This document shows, piece by piece, positions 23,662 to 36,566 of a stretch of 64,000 nucleotides of DNA. Each line of letters starts with the position of its first letter. The first letter of the stretch is position 1. The notes under the pieces were generated by a model. The model did not search any database, had not been told where the DNA came from, and worked only from the letters and a program-made list of their open reading frames with translations. Made by a program: the position numbers and the translations under genes. Origin of the DNA: Gamsiella multidivaricata (lineage: Eukaryota; Mortierellomycota; Mortierellomycetes; Mortierellales; Mortierellaceae); contig NW_026251830.1 in assembly GCF_025024155.1 (NCBI RefSeq), positions 1-64,000 of the forward strand, given 5' to 3'.

Positions 23662-25880
23662 ATGACCCCCGACACAGTGCCACCGTCATTAATGCAGCCC
23701 AGTCTGGGTCTCGGATCTCAAACCCCGATGCACCTAGTCCACATCTCGAACCTAAAACTGAATGCCCAGATCTTCTCTTCACGGTCCCTGTCGATCGAGC
23801 GACGGATTCTGATCAAGAACTTCCTGACGGCACTCTACCAGATGCATCCGATCGAATGGATCGAGGAGAGCCCCGTGGATGACCAAGACGAATGGATGGA
23901 GCAGACACTCTCTGCGGCGGGGATTGAGGGCCAGGCAGAGGCCTCCTCCTCTGCTCAGGTAAGCGAACTCTATAGTACTTCAGCACACAGCTCTCGCATT
24001 GAGTTTGTTCCATACCCAATTGCCACGCATCTGCAACACACCATAATTAACCTTGCGTGAAATGCAATTTTAATCAGGAATGCGAATACGATTATTATGG
24101 CCATGGCAACTACAGCCCCTCAGAGCACAGCATCCACAGCACTGGTCGAGGAGGACCTGATGAACCCATTCTATCGCCAGCAGCTGCAGCGGCTGCCTCG
24201 GTTGTCACTTCACGACGGAGGCCCCAGTCTCTACGGTCCAGCAACGTACCACTTCCGCGCCCGGTCTCGATGGATCTGCCCGTAGCGTTACAGTCCTACC
24301 TCTCAACAGTCTTTGATGTCAACTGGTCCGTCGGATTGTCTAGCACAGAGGATTCGTTGTACACGGCTAAACCAGGATCGCACTCGCCCTTGCGCTCGCC
24401 AGCGCCAGCCGCCTCGGCTTTGTCATCTGTTCCACCAGTCTCTGCGGGCAACTCTTTTTCTCAGGACCGAGCCTGGAGAACACAGGCAGGAAAGAACAAC
24501 AGTCATCATCAGCCTCAGATGTATCAGACGCCCGAGGGACCGGACAACGCAAATGGATGGGGTCTAAGCAGATATGGCAAAACCGAGTACGATGAAGGCG
24601 ACAACAACATCTCTTCTCCACAGAACCAAGACGGCAATCATGGCTATCACCGTCATCAGGCTGGACCTGATAATACAGTTCAACAAAAACAGTACTGCCA
24701 GGTACCATCAGGGAAACCGGCTCGACTTTCACCTGTGCCTTTACCATCTACCGCCTATACCTCTGCTCATTCTCAGGCGCACAACCATGGTCAGGACAAT
24801 GGACACTACGATCAGGGACAGGAATCTCAGACGCATATTCATAATCATATTCATATCCATATTCACAATTATCCAACCGGCATCAACCAACCGCAGAGCA
24901 GTAGTGCGAGCACAGGCAGCAGCAGCAGCATTAATAGTAATGAAAGAGGTTATCCTGTTCCGGTCTGTCGATCGAGTCGATACCCTAAGTCGGAACCACT
25001 GCAGACTCTGCAGCAACAGCTGATAGCGGTATCAAGAGGAGAAGGATCGACATCAACATATGTGGGACCAATTAACCATGACCCAGTTTCATCGGATTTT
25101 CCGCTGCCACCGACGACGAAGCCATACTGCTCTGCACCAATTGCGATTGCAGCGGCAGGACCACTTGCACCCTTCCCTTTGCTTTCGCCCTCGCCTTCAA
25201 ATAATTCGTCCGCACTATTAAGATCGGGATCGGAAGCATACCCACCCGAGAAGTCGACTGGGTGTTTGTCACTGGGTCAAGAAGAGGAGCAACTCTATCT
25301 GGCGACGGCACCACCAGTAGTCCCGGTGTCATCGAAATATACGCGTTCGCTGCCACCACCACCCTATACCCAGTCGGCTGAGGAGGAACAGCAGCAAAGA
25401 CAGCGGCAGGAGCAACAGGAGATGTCGTATCCGCGGGCGATGACACAGCTATCGATATCGCCGTATCATTCATCGGCCCTGACGACGAAACCACAGCCGA
25501 CGCTGCCATCGAGTGTGAGTTTTGTAATTTCAGGGTCAGGATCTTCTGTTTCGTCTTCATCGACAGCGAGCGGGAAGAACCAGAAACTGATCGAGTACCA
25601 GCAGTACGAGGAGCGGCAGAAAATGTTCTTGCGGGATGATGATGCGAAGGGGGAGCACTCGAGAGACGGATTGGGGTTCATTAAGCAACTGTTTCGACAG
25701 GGGTCGAAGAAGAAGGCGATGACGACGACGATGGCGGGGGCGGTGATTAGTGCCCCGTTGTCGTCGAGTGCGAGTTCAGGCACGGTGATTGTGAACTCGA
25801 GGACACCGTTTATGCTGCAGGACCTGGTGAAGCAGGATCTGGCAAAGCGTCTTGTGCCGCGCCGGTCTAGAGCTGGATAG
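23662..25880 (+). CDS. Unknown long low-complexity protein, about 699 aa
   Basis: Two exons, 23662-23958 and 24078-25880; the intron 23959-24077 (GTAAGC...CAG) joins in phase 0. The only ordered-looking part is the N-terminus: HISNLKLNAQIFSSRSLSIE followed by RRILIKNFLTALYQMHPIEW, predicted helical. The rest is Ser-, Gln-, Pro- and His-rich, with a HIHNHIHIHIHNY patch, poly-Ser runs and many proline motifs. A conserved-looking C-terminus (GFIKQLFRQGSKKKAM and FMLQDLVKQDLAKRLVPRRS) is basic. I do not recognise a family; it could be a regulatory scaffold or transcription cofactor. The start was chosen as the first ATG giving the helical block after a CT-rich leader; an in-frame ATG at 23455 is in the leader itself. 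Confidence 0.7.
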
Positions 25881-26246
25881 GAACTAGACGAGTTTATATT
25901 TTTATATATGATAAAGGCGATCTAGATAAGAAATAAAAAAAACAGCGCGTTTTTTGGTTTCTGTAACAGCTGCTGTTTGCAGCTCGCGAAACGTGTATTG
26001 AAAGAGATTTCCTGTGGAGGAGATGGGGTGGGTGCGAAGTAGCTGAAGACGAAAAGGAGCTGTAGAACACGCGATTGCGCGAGCGTTTAATTGATTTGCA
26101 CAACAAAGACTTTGCGACGACGACGACGAAAAAAAATTCACACATGAGCAACATCACCATCGCATCCATCGAGCACGCTCACTCATTCATCCTCTCCACC
26201 ATTCATCATCACCCCCCCAAGCCCCTCAACACTTCAACCAAAACAT
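25881..26246. other. Short intergenic region
   Basis: Holds the 3' end of the previous gene (AATAAA-like signal near 25931) and the promoter of the first FAD monooxygenase. No further gene seen. Confidence 0.5.
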
Positions 26247-28322
26247 ATGTCCATGGAGAAAGTTGTTATTGTCGGGGCAGGTCTCGGCGGAGTACTACTC
26301 GGGATCCTACTAGAGAGGGCGTCCATAGACTATGTGATCCTCGAAAGCATGCCCGTCGCAAAGATGCCGCTCGAGGGCGGTGGGGTGATCTTTATGACCC
26401 CGCAAATCCAACCGCTTCTGCGGCAGTTAGGTCTTTTGGATCAATTGAAGCAATTGGCCAAACCGGTCAATCGTATCACGGTTTTGGCGATTGAGCAGGG
26501 GCGAGGCATGCAGCCGGAAGTTCTTGGTGAGATCGAGAGCGGGTTCTTGTGTTCAAGGTAAATGGCGAACCAAAGTTTAAAAAAAAAGTTGAACAGGAAA
26601 AAGATGGTTGAGGTCTCAAATGCTGCTTTGAAATCGTTTCTTTCCTCGTAGATTCGGTTACGACGCACTGGCGATCTCCCGTCCAGAGCTCTATAACTCT
26701 CTCATATCCCACATCCCTCCTTCAAAACTCCATCTCGGGAAACAGGTCGCTGACGTATCCTTTCGACATTTCCAGGAGCATGACGAAGATATCTCCAAAG
26801 CAGCTGCGTGTGTCTGCACGGACGGGTCGACGTACGAAGGGATCATCATCGGCGCTGATGGCGCTTACAGCAGCGTGCGCCGGAGTCTGTACCGGCAATT
26901 GAAAGACCGGAACATGCTAACTGCGCAGGATCGTGAGCCGATGAGGTTTGCATCCCAGGCCCTCGTGGGGATGACTCGACCCTTGGACCCGGAGAGGTTC
27001 GCGTGGCTTCGGAAAGAGCATTCGGAGGTGAGGGTGCTGGTCTCTGATGGGGGCGGGCATGCCTTTACGGTAAGCACACGGTGGGCGATGAACTGAGTAT
27101 CATATAAAATGGGTGTATATGATGCGTGTAATTGCATGCGCAGCTCATTTTCATTTTCATCTTGGCACCGAGGACAGGAGAGGAGGAGTTCTTGTTATGG
27201 ATATTAACCAGGATTGGTTCATATGGGCGTTTTTCGTGTCGGGTTCTCTAGTTATGGTGTGTTCCCATGACGGAGAATAGGCTGTGCTGGATGCTGGACG
27301 AGCCCTTGGCAGAGTACCATGACTGTCCAGAGGTCGAGGACTGGAGCTTCATGGTACAGACGATCACTGACACGTGTAATCGGCACCGAATGATGCAGTC
27401 TCCGTTGGAGGGAACGCTATTGGGCGAATTGTTTGAATGGACGCCCGAGGGGACCATGCTGTCGATCCCACGCGAGGAGGGCTTCTTTTCAAGGTGGACC
27501 TATGGCAAGATTGCACTCATGGGTGATGGTAAGGAGTATAGATCTGGCTCTGAAGAATGAGTGCGTCTATCCGAGGATACCTTCGAGGTTGCTCACTGTA
27601 CATGTGCGCTGTAGACTATGTACGAAATGTGTGTGCAATGTGTAGAAAGACTGACCCCGCGCGGTTTTTTTTTTTTTTTTGCTCACCCGATCGGGGAATG
27701 GATGATGGTAGCGTGTCATAAGGTAAGGTTCATTCTCTTCCATGGCTCCTCCCCTTGATTAAACAAAAGCCCAAATCTCCGACATGGAACCTTTCTTTCA
27801 ATTGAATCTGCGCTTATACTTTTTTCTTCGCTCTCTTTCTGATGCTATGCCATGTGTACATATGGATGTATCTCCATGGGCAAATGTGGGCACCTAAAAA
27901 AAAATTCCATATCGAAATATCGATAGGCACTACCATATGGCGGTCAGCCGTTTGCTCAAGCTGGCTACGATGCGGTCAAGCTCGCCAACGCACTCTACGC
28001 CCACGCCCATGCGCATAGACTCGGACAGGGGACACAGACGCAGGCAGGAACACAAGTTTTGAATTGGTTTCAGCAAGGGATTAATGATGGCATGGCCGCA
28101 AGACTCCGCTCGTACGAAACCGAGCGGCGCGCCAAGGCCAGGGCAGCAGTCGCAGGATCACATCGGCTTGGGGAACTGCTGAGTCGGCAGGACTGGATCG
28201 GGAAGGTTGTGCGGTACATAGTCCTGGGTTATGTGCCCCAGTTTCTGCTGCATTGGATCATTGCAGGCCGATTTAATCGAGATCTATTTCCACAGGCTGC
28301 ATTTTTACCCAAGGTGATATAG
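26247..28322 (+). CDS. FAD-dependent monooxygenase, copy 1 (five exons, 11-nt microexon)
   Basis: About 470 aa, aromatic-ring-hydroxylase-type flavin monooxygenase (FAD_binding_3). Exons: 26247-26557, 26652-27069, 27252-27528, 27712-27722 and 27927-28322. The N-terminal Rossmann fold reads VVIVGAGLGGVLLGILLERA (GxGxxG). The Asp-Gly box is IIIGADGAYSSVRRSLYRQL. The second FAD motif is split: exon 3 ends in IALMGDG (the first base of the next codon), the 11-nt microexon supplies ACHK, and exon 5 opens ALPYGGQPFAQAGYDAVKLA. Without the microexon the frame is broken, which supports the model. The C-terminus (IVLGYVPQFLLHWIIAGRF) is hydrophobic and may contact a membrane. The substrate is unknown. 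It is paralogous to the gene at 29899, in the same direction. Confidence 0.85.
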
Positions 28323-29898
28323 AGAAGACAGGGGAGGGGAGGAAGGAAGTTTCGGCGTAAAGAATAGTAAAGGTGATGAGTATGGGGCAGGAACAGATGC
28401 AGGTGCAGGTACAGGAACAGGATTGAATAGAACCTTGATGGATCGCAGGCGGGTAAGCGGCGTACAGAGATGGCAGGTAGACTTTTTCCCTGTCTGGTAC
28501 CCCTTTCAACCGATTGTCTGGGGCAGATCTTCAGTATTGTTCTTACATCGATAAATGTTAAACACAGACAGGAATACGAACGCGAACAGGAACAGGGACA
28601 TGGACATGGACATATCGTTTATTGCAAATGGCGTAAAAAGACGTGCCCAGCATGCATCACTCCACCACTAACGTTGTCAAGGAACACTTTCTTGCACTAG
28701 CCTGGTGAAGGCAACAGAGTAAACACGGTGAACACGATGGAGATAGTGAAGAGAGTAAACATGGTAAAGTGGGGCATGCACTGTGTGGTCATTCCCGCTT
28801 CGCAAAGCGAACGAACCCTGCAAAAGCGCAATGGTGAACACAAACAACAAACTGTACCTGTACCTGAATCCGGATGTGGTGGTAATGAAATGGAATAACA
28901 AATCATGTATGCATGATGGTCGCTGTGTTTATCTGGGTGCGAAAAAAAAGGACGTTCGAATTATGCGTTGGTGTAGCAAGCAAGCGTGGCCGACCAGAAC
29001 CTTGAACAAAGACATGATGTGATATGGGTACACATGGTCAAACAAATACAAACGAGAAGGTTGCTGCAATGGTTGCAATGGCTGTAATGGCTCAACGGCT
29101 CAAATCCAAATCCAAATTCCAAATGCAAATTCGAAATCCACAGATCGATATGCTAATGCTGCCATTAAATCGATTTCGAGGTGCAGCATGTCCGATATAT
29201 AATTACTTTCGCAGCAGCAGCATGTAAAAGAGCACCAATGGAAGTATGAAATAGGGGATAACGGAGGCAGGGGGGATAACACACAGATGGAATTCATCTC
29301 ATCAATGTTGCTCGTATTCTATGCCCATTCTATTCTTATTCTCTTATCCTTGTATGATAATAATAATAATCCCACTCGCATTCTGATTCGTGGACAGTGT
29401 TCGTATACGTTTTACCGTTTTTGTCTCTCCTCTCCATGCGGCACTTTGCGGATCGTCCCCTTTGGCCGTTGATGGCACCCCTAAACTACTCACACATGCA
29501 CAATAATAATGCAGCTCAAATCCTCATAAAGAGAGACATGACAGAGCATTCTTCCTTCTTCCTTGGTAACTCTTACTTATATCACACTCCTCCTCCCGCG
29601 CTGCTGCTCACCACTACCACCACCACCACTACTTCTCTTCCTTCTTCCCCTCCTCCTTCCCTTTCTCGTCGTTGTATTCAAACCACTTCGCTCATTTTGA
29701 AAAAGCATCTCTTTACTTCACCATCGTCAATTAGCAATTAACACACAACCACCTCAATCCTGTAACTGAACACAAGGGTCTTCGCCCAAACATCCCTCTC
29801 CTCATATCCCACACTCAACTTCCACTCCCCTGTACACGCTCACACCTTCTCACTACCCACTACTCCCCACACCCTCCTCCTCCCCTCCCCCTCCCGAT
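28323..29898. other. Intergenic region between the two monooxygenase genes
   Basis: About 1.6 kb with no supportable gene. There are short purine repeats of the GGAACA/GGACAT kind near 28380-28430 and 28570-28610. The 300 bases before 29899 are strongly C/T-rich and look like the leader of the second copy. Confidence 0.5.
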
Positions 29899-32370
29899 AT
29901 GTCTCAACCTCAGAACCTGCGCGTTATCATCATCGGAGGTGGCCTGGCTGGCTTAGTGATGGGCATCATGCTCGACCGGGCCGGGATCGACTACCACATT
30001 CTTGAACAGGCCTCGAGGCTGCGACCCCTCGGCACCTCGATCTCCCTTCACCCAGTCATCGTGGATATCATGGATCAACTGGGCTTGCTCGAGGGCATGA
30101 GAAAGATGTCAAAACCCCTCCGGGGGATCACTGTCCTCTCCGCAAATGGACGGAAAAAGGGCCGCATTGATGCCCGAAGCAACAAGCGAAAGTAAGTTAC
30201 CATGTACCCATTTCAGGCAACTAGGATCAGGAAAAATAAAAATAAAAAAAGGTTTGCATGCTAATCAATGATCTTTGCGGCGCCTTTTTTCAGGAACGGA
30301 CACCAAGCGATGGTGATGAGCAGGTAAATACATCAAAGAAAGGGGTTTTTTTCTGTCTAGTGCTCTTGACCCAGCTGAATGGGTTCCCCAGGTCTCTAAC
30401 CATGCCGTGTCCATCTACGTCGTACCCTATCGCCTCTGCTTCCGTTACAACTTGACTCAAACCAAACCCTAGACCGGATCTACACGAATTTCTGCTGTCG
30501 AAGATCCCAGCCGGGAAGCTGACGACCGGCAAGCGCGTCATAGATATTAGCGAGACCCAATCAGATGTGACGGTGACCTGTATGGATGAGACCACCTACG
30601 CCGGTCATCTAGTTGTTGGTGCCGACGGCGCCTACAGTGCCACTCGCCAGATCATCTACCAGAGGCTGACCGATCAGGGGCTCCTCCCCGAGTCAGATAA
30701 GATGCCGCTGCACTTTGACAAGCAGTGCGTTGTCGGTAACGTGTTTCGTTTCGTTTCGCTTCGATTTGTTTGTTCACGTATGACCCTGAATTGCTCTTGT
30801 TATGCGATGCACTGATGCTGGTGTGGTATTTTTGCCGATCATTTTTAGGAATGACATGTCCCTTGGACCCCGCAAAGTATCCGGTCCTCCAGGATGAGTC
30901 GTGTGAGGTCAAGGTGCTCCTTGGCAAGGACCAGCACACGTCTGTAAGTGAGCTTTGCCTCCCTCATCGTTTAGTGAACTTTCTTTTGCACGTCCTACTT
31001 GTTCCCCAGACCTGTAATCGGATGTGCTTAAAACAGTCCATTACGCACATTATATCATTGTGTTTGTGCGGTGCATTTGTTTCTTCTCGGGGATCCACCC
31101 AACGGCTTTTTTTGTGTCATTTTGTCTGACAAAAAAGAAAAGAAATCCCCTCGTTGCTCAGACGTACGCCGACTCGTCTGACATGCTGAGCAGGAGCTGA
31201 GGTGCCATGTTCCGGCCAAGAAGTCATCGCAATAGTGGCATGGGTTTTGTGCCAGCATCCATAACTGCAAACACAGCAACACATATCAATCCAGTAGAAC
31301 TCAACCTTAACCATAAGAATCACCGCACCTCATTCTTTAACAAAAAAAACCTTTTGTTTGTTTGTTTACTTGTTGTTTGTGTACGTCTCCCATAGATGTG
31401 GATCCTTCCTTTGCAGGGCAATAGGATGGCCTGGTGTGTCGGAGGTCCTGATCCTCATCTCATCCACAATGACGAGGACCATGATAGCGATGGTAGCCAC
31501 AGCTCCCGAGGTCGCGATTGGTACCCTGAGACAGCGGTCGAGATCTGCGAGGACGTGCGTAACTTCAAGTGTCCCTATGGAGGATCGGTCATGGATCTGA
31601 TTGAGGCCACGCCCAAGGGACTAGTGTCGAAGGTGCTGCTTGAAGAAAAAATGTACCGTACCTGGTACAATGGACGCGTTGTGTTAGTTGGCGATGGTAA
31701 GCACAATAATGGTTTTGGGAGCGCTACTCGCGGGATGTATGCGTCATTGTACTATGTGCATTTGGTACTCACAGCTCTTATTTCTCCCGTTTTCTTTTCT
31801 GCCCATCCTTGCCGTGTCATAGCCTGCCACAAGGTATGTTTATATTTCCTTTTTTTTTTATTGTAATTTGAAGACTACAATCGGTGAAAATCGGCAGCTT
31901 CCTAACCACTGCAAATGTACCTTGTTCATCATTAGATCGTCCCTTTCTTTGGCCAGGGTGCCTCTCAGGCAATTCTTGACTGCGCATGTCTTGTCAACAT
32001 GCTCAACGAGCTGCAGTCTTTCGCGGTACAGGACCTGGCAAACGTCTTCGAAAAGTATGTCGACATGCGATCCGAGACCGCCAGAGTTGCCTCGGACAGC
32101 TCCCGAGAGTTTGCCGACCTTATTTATGAACAGGTAAGAAGACCTTTGATTCCACTGCCTTTGTGCCGTATTGTCATTCCAATCCGTGTTCCATGTTCAT
32201 CTTTTTGTAAATTTTGTGAATAACAGGGTTTCAAGGCAGATATGGCGAGGAATATCGTCCTTCGCTTCACGCCGGCCTGGCTCCTGCGAATGATCACTGG
32301 CAATGTCAATACGGATCGCCCCAGTCTGAACTTCTTGCCACCCCCGAAGAGTTCCTTTAACAAGCCCTAA
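29899..32370 (+). CDS. FAD-dependent monooxygenase, copy 2 (eight exons, 11-nt microexon)
   Basis: About 444 aa. Exons: 29899-30191, 30294-30323, 30473-30735, 30849-30943, 31396-31696, 31823-31833, 31936-32133 and 32227-32370; every join is in frame. Motifs are VIIIGGGLAGLVMGIMLDRA (GxGxxG variant GGGLAG), VVGADGAYSATRQIIYQRL (DG box), and VVLVGDG + ACHK + IVPFFGQGASQAILDCACLV (second FAD motif), with ACHK from an 11-nt microexon as in copy 1. A second tiny exon of 30 nt (30294-30323) encodes NGHQAMVMS. Intron 4 is 452 nt, long for this genome. Compared with copy 1 the C-terminal hydrophobic segment is shorter (VLRFTPAWLLRMITG). It is probably an old tandem duplicate that has diverged in sequence and in intron number. 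The substrate is unknown. Confidence 0.85.
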
Positions 32371-33270
32371 ACATTCCTATACGTTCCTCTAATATCGCTC
32401 TCCGTCTTTTTTTACATCCAGCTGCACATAATCCATCGCATTTCTGTTCTTTCCTTTTCTTTTCTTTTGTTTCATTCAAAGTCCATCAAAGCATAGCATC
32501 CCTTTTTCTTAAAAAAAGGCACATAGACATTTTTTTACACATGTAAACATAACATAGGGCGACAAGCACTTGCATCTGGTTTTTCTTTATTATGATTATT
32601 ATTACTATTATTAAAATACATAATGCGAGATTCGAGCTTCTTGAGGTCGTTTGGCATCTTGGCTTGTCGTGAAGATCCATCACCACCTGATTTCAATACC
32701 TGTTAACCAGGAATGCGCCTGTGGTCCATAGTCCCAGTTGCTGTGTTCACTGCTCCTGGAGGGAGGTATCAATAGTGTCTTTTTTCGATGCTGCAGTATA
32801 GGATACAAATGATTTCGTAGAATGAAGGACCCAAAGAATGCGATATTTCATATTTGTAGAGTGCAAAAGGCCGGTGATCATTCTGTAGTAAGGTGTATCA
32901 TCACTATATGCCATATCGCACTAAAAGACATCCAGGCTCGCTGAGCGCAACGTACTATTAGATAAGAAAGCATCGCTGCGAGGGAAGAGTAGATCAATCG
33001 GTAGATCAATAAACGGCATCAAACTGTAAACTATGATCATCGGCTATACAATACGCCACAGCTCCGATTGCTCTCACTGCCCTCTTATGTCGGTTGCACA
33101 AAAAAGAAAAACATGGGGATCCAGTTATTTCCAAAGCGTTTAATCTCCGCCCGGGGCCTTTTGAATTTCCCAGGAAGAGGACGCCCACATGCCGGTTCAT
33201 TCGATTTATTGTCGCAACACATGCTACTTGCAGCCCGCATCAAATTTATGTTTATTAGGAGAGAGCCTGT
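32371..33270. other. Convergent intergenic region, no gene seen
   Basis: 3' sides of the monooxygenase (plus) and the membrane protein (minus). AT-rich, with short ATT runs near 32590-32612. No feature beyond the expected 3' ends. Confidence 0.45.
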
Positions 33271-34395
33271 CTAACATGTACAGAGTCGAGAAGCGGAGAA
33301 ACAGGGATTGGTGCATTTGCTTCTCGCAAATCCACAGTCGACCTTGCACGAAAAGTTGTCTCCACACTTGTTCTCGCAGGCATTCTCCTCGGCCGTGCAT
33401 CCATCCAAGCATTTGGAAAACTTGGTGCTGCAGTTGCGCATACATGTTGCTGCATCAGGAGTCGGTGAGGGTGGGGGCTGTGTCGCTGTCGAGATCGAGA
33501 TTGAGGCTGAGCTCGAGGTCGTTGTTGGGGTTGCTGTTGCGCCGCTACTGCTGCTGGTGCTGCTAGAGAGGCTAGGTTTAGCGGTGGATGCGGTCTTGGG
33601 TCCAAAAGTGAATGTAGAGTTATCGGTCTCGCTTTGGTCCTTGTTCTTGACGACCACGCCCAATACAACACCGAGGATAATGGCGATAAGGACGACACAG
33701 ATGCAGCATCCCCAGAACGCTCGGCGACGCTTCTGGCCCGGAGATTTCACGTAAGCGATGGCATTGGTGCTGGTCGTGGAAGCATAGACGGTATCGACGG
33801 CAGGTTTACCATTGTTGGTCGTAGGCGATGAGCCGGTAATGTTGGGACCATAGTTTACGGCTTGGAATTGTTCAGGGTGGTGGAGTGAGGGCGTGATCGC
33901 TGTTATAGGATTGGTGAGCGTGGTGCTGGATTGCAATAGCGTCGTTGAGGGCACTGGATATGGCTGTAAAGTTGAAGGGGGTCGAACATATGGTTGCTGG
34001 TAGGACAGGGAGGCGATGTGTAGATTAGTGGTGCCGTCATTGGCTGGATATGGGTATGAGTATGGGCATGGTGTGTATGCTGGTGCTGGAACCAATGTGT
34101 TCGTGTCATAAGGTGTCTGGATGCTGGTTCTCATCTCTTGCAGAAGTTCCTGCTGCTGCTGTCTTGGACAGAATTCGGCATAGGCATCTTCATTTGCGGA
34201 TGGGAAGACGGCCGTTGTGTGGGGTCCACGGCTATCGGTACTCGTGGTGTGAGGAGACCGGCCATTGGGGCCTGTTGTATGCGGGAGCCGCCCATCTGTG
34301 GATTCTGCCGAGAAGGACTCGTAGCAGATGGGACTGAGAGTATGTGGGTTGCCGCGGGGCGTTTGTGAGGGTGAGGAGTGCGAAGAGTAGTCCAT
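33271..34395 (-). CDS. Single-pass membrane protein with Cys-rich ectodomain (five CxxxC pairs)
   Basis: About 374 aa, one exon. The first 220 residues are Pro/Ser/Thr/Tyr/Gln-rich and probably disordered (PYSYPYPANDG, SYQQPYVRPPSTLQPYPVP). A basic stop-transfer motif, KSPGQKRRR, precedes one membrane segment (CCICVVLIAIILGVVLGVVV, about residues 225-248). A Ser/Thr-rich stem follows and then a compact domain with 12 Cys arranged mainly as CxxxC: CMRNC, CLDGC, CENKC, CKVDC and CTNPC, ending in LCTC. The family is unknown to me; the layout suggests a wall sensor or an adhesion/receptor-like surface protein with its N-terminus in the cytosol. I chose the ATG at 34395 (MDYSSHSS); an in-frame ATG at 34551 adds 52 residues without support. 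A truncated pseudogene copy lies at 49067-49519. Confidence 0.75.
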   Translation of the reverse strand: MDYSSHSSPSQTPRGNPHTLSPICYESFSAESTDGRLPHTTGPNGRSPHTTSTDSRGPHTTAVFPSANEDAYAEFCPRQQQQELLQEMRTSIQTPYDTNTLVPAPAYTPCPYSYPYPANDGTTNLHIASLSYQQPYVRPPSTLQPYPVPSTTLLQSSTTLTNPITAITPSLHHPEQFQAVNYGPNITGSSPTTNNGKPAVDTVYASTTSTNAIAYVKSPGQKRRRAFWGCCICVVLIAIILGVVLGVVVKNKDQSETDNSTFTFGPKTASTAKPSLSSSTSSSSGATATPTTTSSSASISISTATQPPPSPTPDAATCMRNCSTKFSKCLDGCTAEENACENKCGDNFSCKVDCGFARSKCTNPCFSASRLCTC

Positions 34396-36545
34396 GTCGC
34401 CGAAGTGAAGAAGTTCAAAGGAAATGGAAGTATGAGTGATCGTAGGTAGGAAAAGAAAGAGTGTTTTCTCAGTGAGATAAATAAAAAGATCAGCCAAAGA
34501 TATTTGCTGGCTTTCTTTGATGATTACCGCAAGAAAGCAAGGCTCACTCACTCAATGTTCATCAATGCTCATAAGGTATGAGCCTTCGATGGTTACCGCA
34601 GCTGAACGCCGCCCCCATGCCCTCGCGCCCTCTTTCTTCTTTATTTGCTAGTTCTGATGGGTTTCGAAGCGCACACGCGATACCATTCCCTCTCGACATG
34701 GATTGAAACGAGCAGCATGCGTGTCGACTTCAAGCACTCTGCACCCCACATTGTAGGCAATCCTTGACGCGCTCTTTGTAACTATAGCAAAAGGGGACGT
34801 GTCGTAAATATCCTTATTTCTTATTGAGCTCAACTCAGCGAGCAGACAATCTCAGGCACACAATCACCAAGACGCGTCCTCTTTGTCATCCAGCGCCTTT
34901 GCAAGCAAAACAGAATAATGGCTCAGCGAATGCTCGTATCGTGAAAGTCGTGGCATAAATCGTGTTAGAAGTTGTAAGGAATAGCAGGTCAGCGCGTTTG
35001 CTCAGGTCTGTCGAACGGTTGCTTGCGCTGCTATGATCATAAAAGAGATACTGTCGCCGTAGTCGTGAGTACTTTTCATTTGGGCGCAACCAATGATACA
35101 AATACACTCCACGATATCTTTCGTTGTCGTGCTGCAGCTACTTTAATTCCCTCATTTCATCATCTTGTCCTCTCATCACATTACCAGTATTCATTTTGAG
35201 GGCTTTCAATCCTGACAGCAGATATGGATTTATTTTATAATGTAGTGCTTATTCAACCGGTCCTATCGATCCTGCCGTCCTTCAGTCATAGTGACACATT
35301 GCTGCTTGGCTGCTTGCTTGTTCGTTTACTGGCCCACTTGACCGGTTGTAAAACTCTTCGGCAGTTTAGGTCGTTACACCTGGATTTTCAGGGCGCACAA
35401 CATGGAGGTGGTCAGGCACCGTGTCCCACATATCGTTTTTTTTGTTGCAGTTGTGAAGAGGATGATTGTACTAAGTACTCAATGCTGCAATGACTACTTC
35501 TGACACTGCTCCCGCGCAGGTTTGCAGTTCACCCTTTGCAATTTCATCAATACTTGACGTGCTTTCATCTGGTTCGCCCTAATTTCTCGTTGCCATTGAT
35601 TGAAAGACTCATCGGCTTCCTACTGGTACACATGAGCTCTGTCATACGCGCGTTATTATTTTGAATTGTCGATCACTATGCTCTTTCTTCCAGTTTAAAT
35701 GCGCTTCATCTTGTCTTCGCATGGCGAAGCCGACCCACTATCGCTGGACCACACGAGTTTTTATTGGGTCTTCATAACCTTTTCGAGTACCTGAACTCTA
35801 GCTTCTTTAATGCTTTTGGTCATAATCTGCTGTCCACTAGCCTCATATTTCGCTCTTGACTTTCGAGTCCTTGTAAGCAGTATACGCCTTATTGGATGCA
35901 AAGCTGGACAAAGGCGGATTACAGAAGGGAGTGGAATGCGAGAAGGAGCAAAAGACGGTGAAAGAGGAGAGGGCGGAAAGGAAGAGGAGGTAACCGGTTG
36001 TCCTTAAACTGCGGTCTATTCCACGACTGTAGAATTGTGCTGTGCTATATTGACATTGGTTGCGCATGATGAAATGGTTGTCGCCTTTACGAATCCAATG
36101 AGGACAGAGAGTGTGGAGTATGGAGGCTGTTTAGAAATAATGGGGCTACTTCAGCACTAGAATAGAAGACGGAGGGGATGAAGATGCGGAGGGTGGCTGC
36201 AACGATTAGGGGACTTCAAACTTTGACATTCGAAAATCAAACGCGTACTCATTAGTCAAACATGCAGCACACAAACGCGCCATATAACCCGCCCTTTCAA
36301 ACCTCGTCACTATGGCAGATTTCATTTGCCTCTGCGGCGCATTTGCCCACAAATAGTATGCGCGTGCTCTTCTGATTTTTCAGCTTTGCGATTGCATCCT
36401 CTGTTACTTCATCGTCATCGCTGAGGATCGTGAGAATGATGAGCTGCTCCAGGTCGGATAGTAGCTGTTAGTGTTCTAACTTGAATGGCATGGGGATCGG
36501 GTTGATAGTTGACTTCGCTCGTCTTGATTGTGCCCATCATTTTTA
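34396..36545. other. Gene-poor region, nothing supportable
   Basis: About 2.1 kb with only short, non-conserved frames. The motif CACAAACGCGCCA occurs here near 36272 and again near 36752, outside and inside the flank of the Fanzor gene; its meaning is unclear. No RNA gene or element end could be recognised. Confidence 0.45.
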
Positions 36546-36566
36546 GCTCCCGAGGTGATGTGTTTT

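Noticed and set aside
35224..35493. 89-codon frame in the gene-poor region
   Set aside because: No similarity, atypical composition, no upstream leader; expected by chance in 2 kb.
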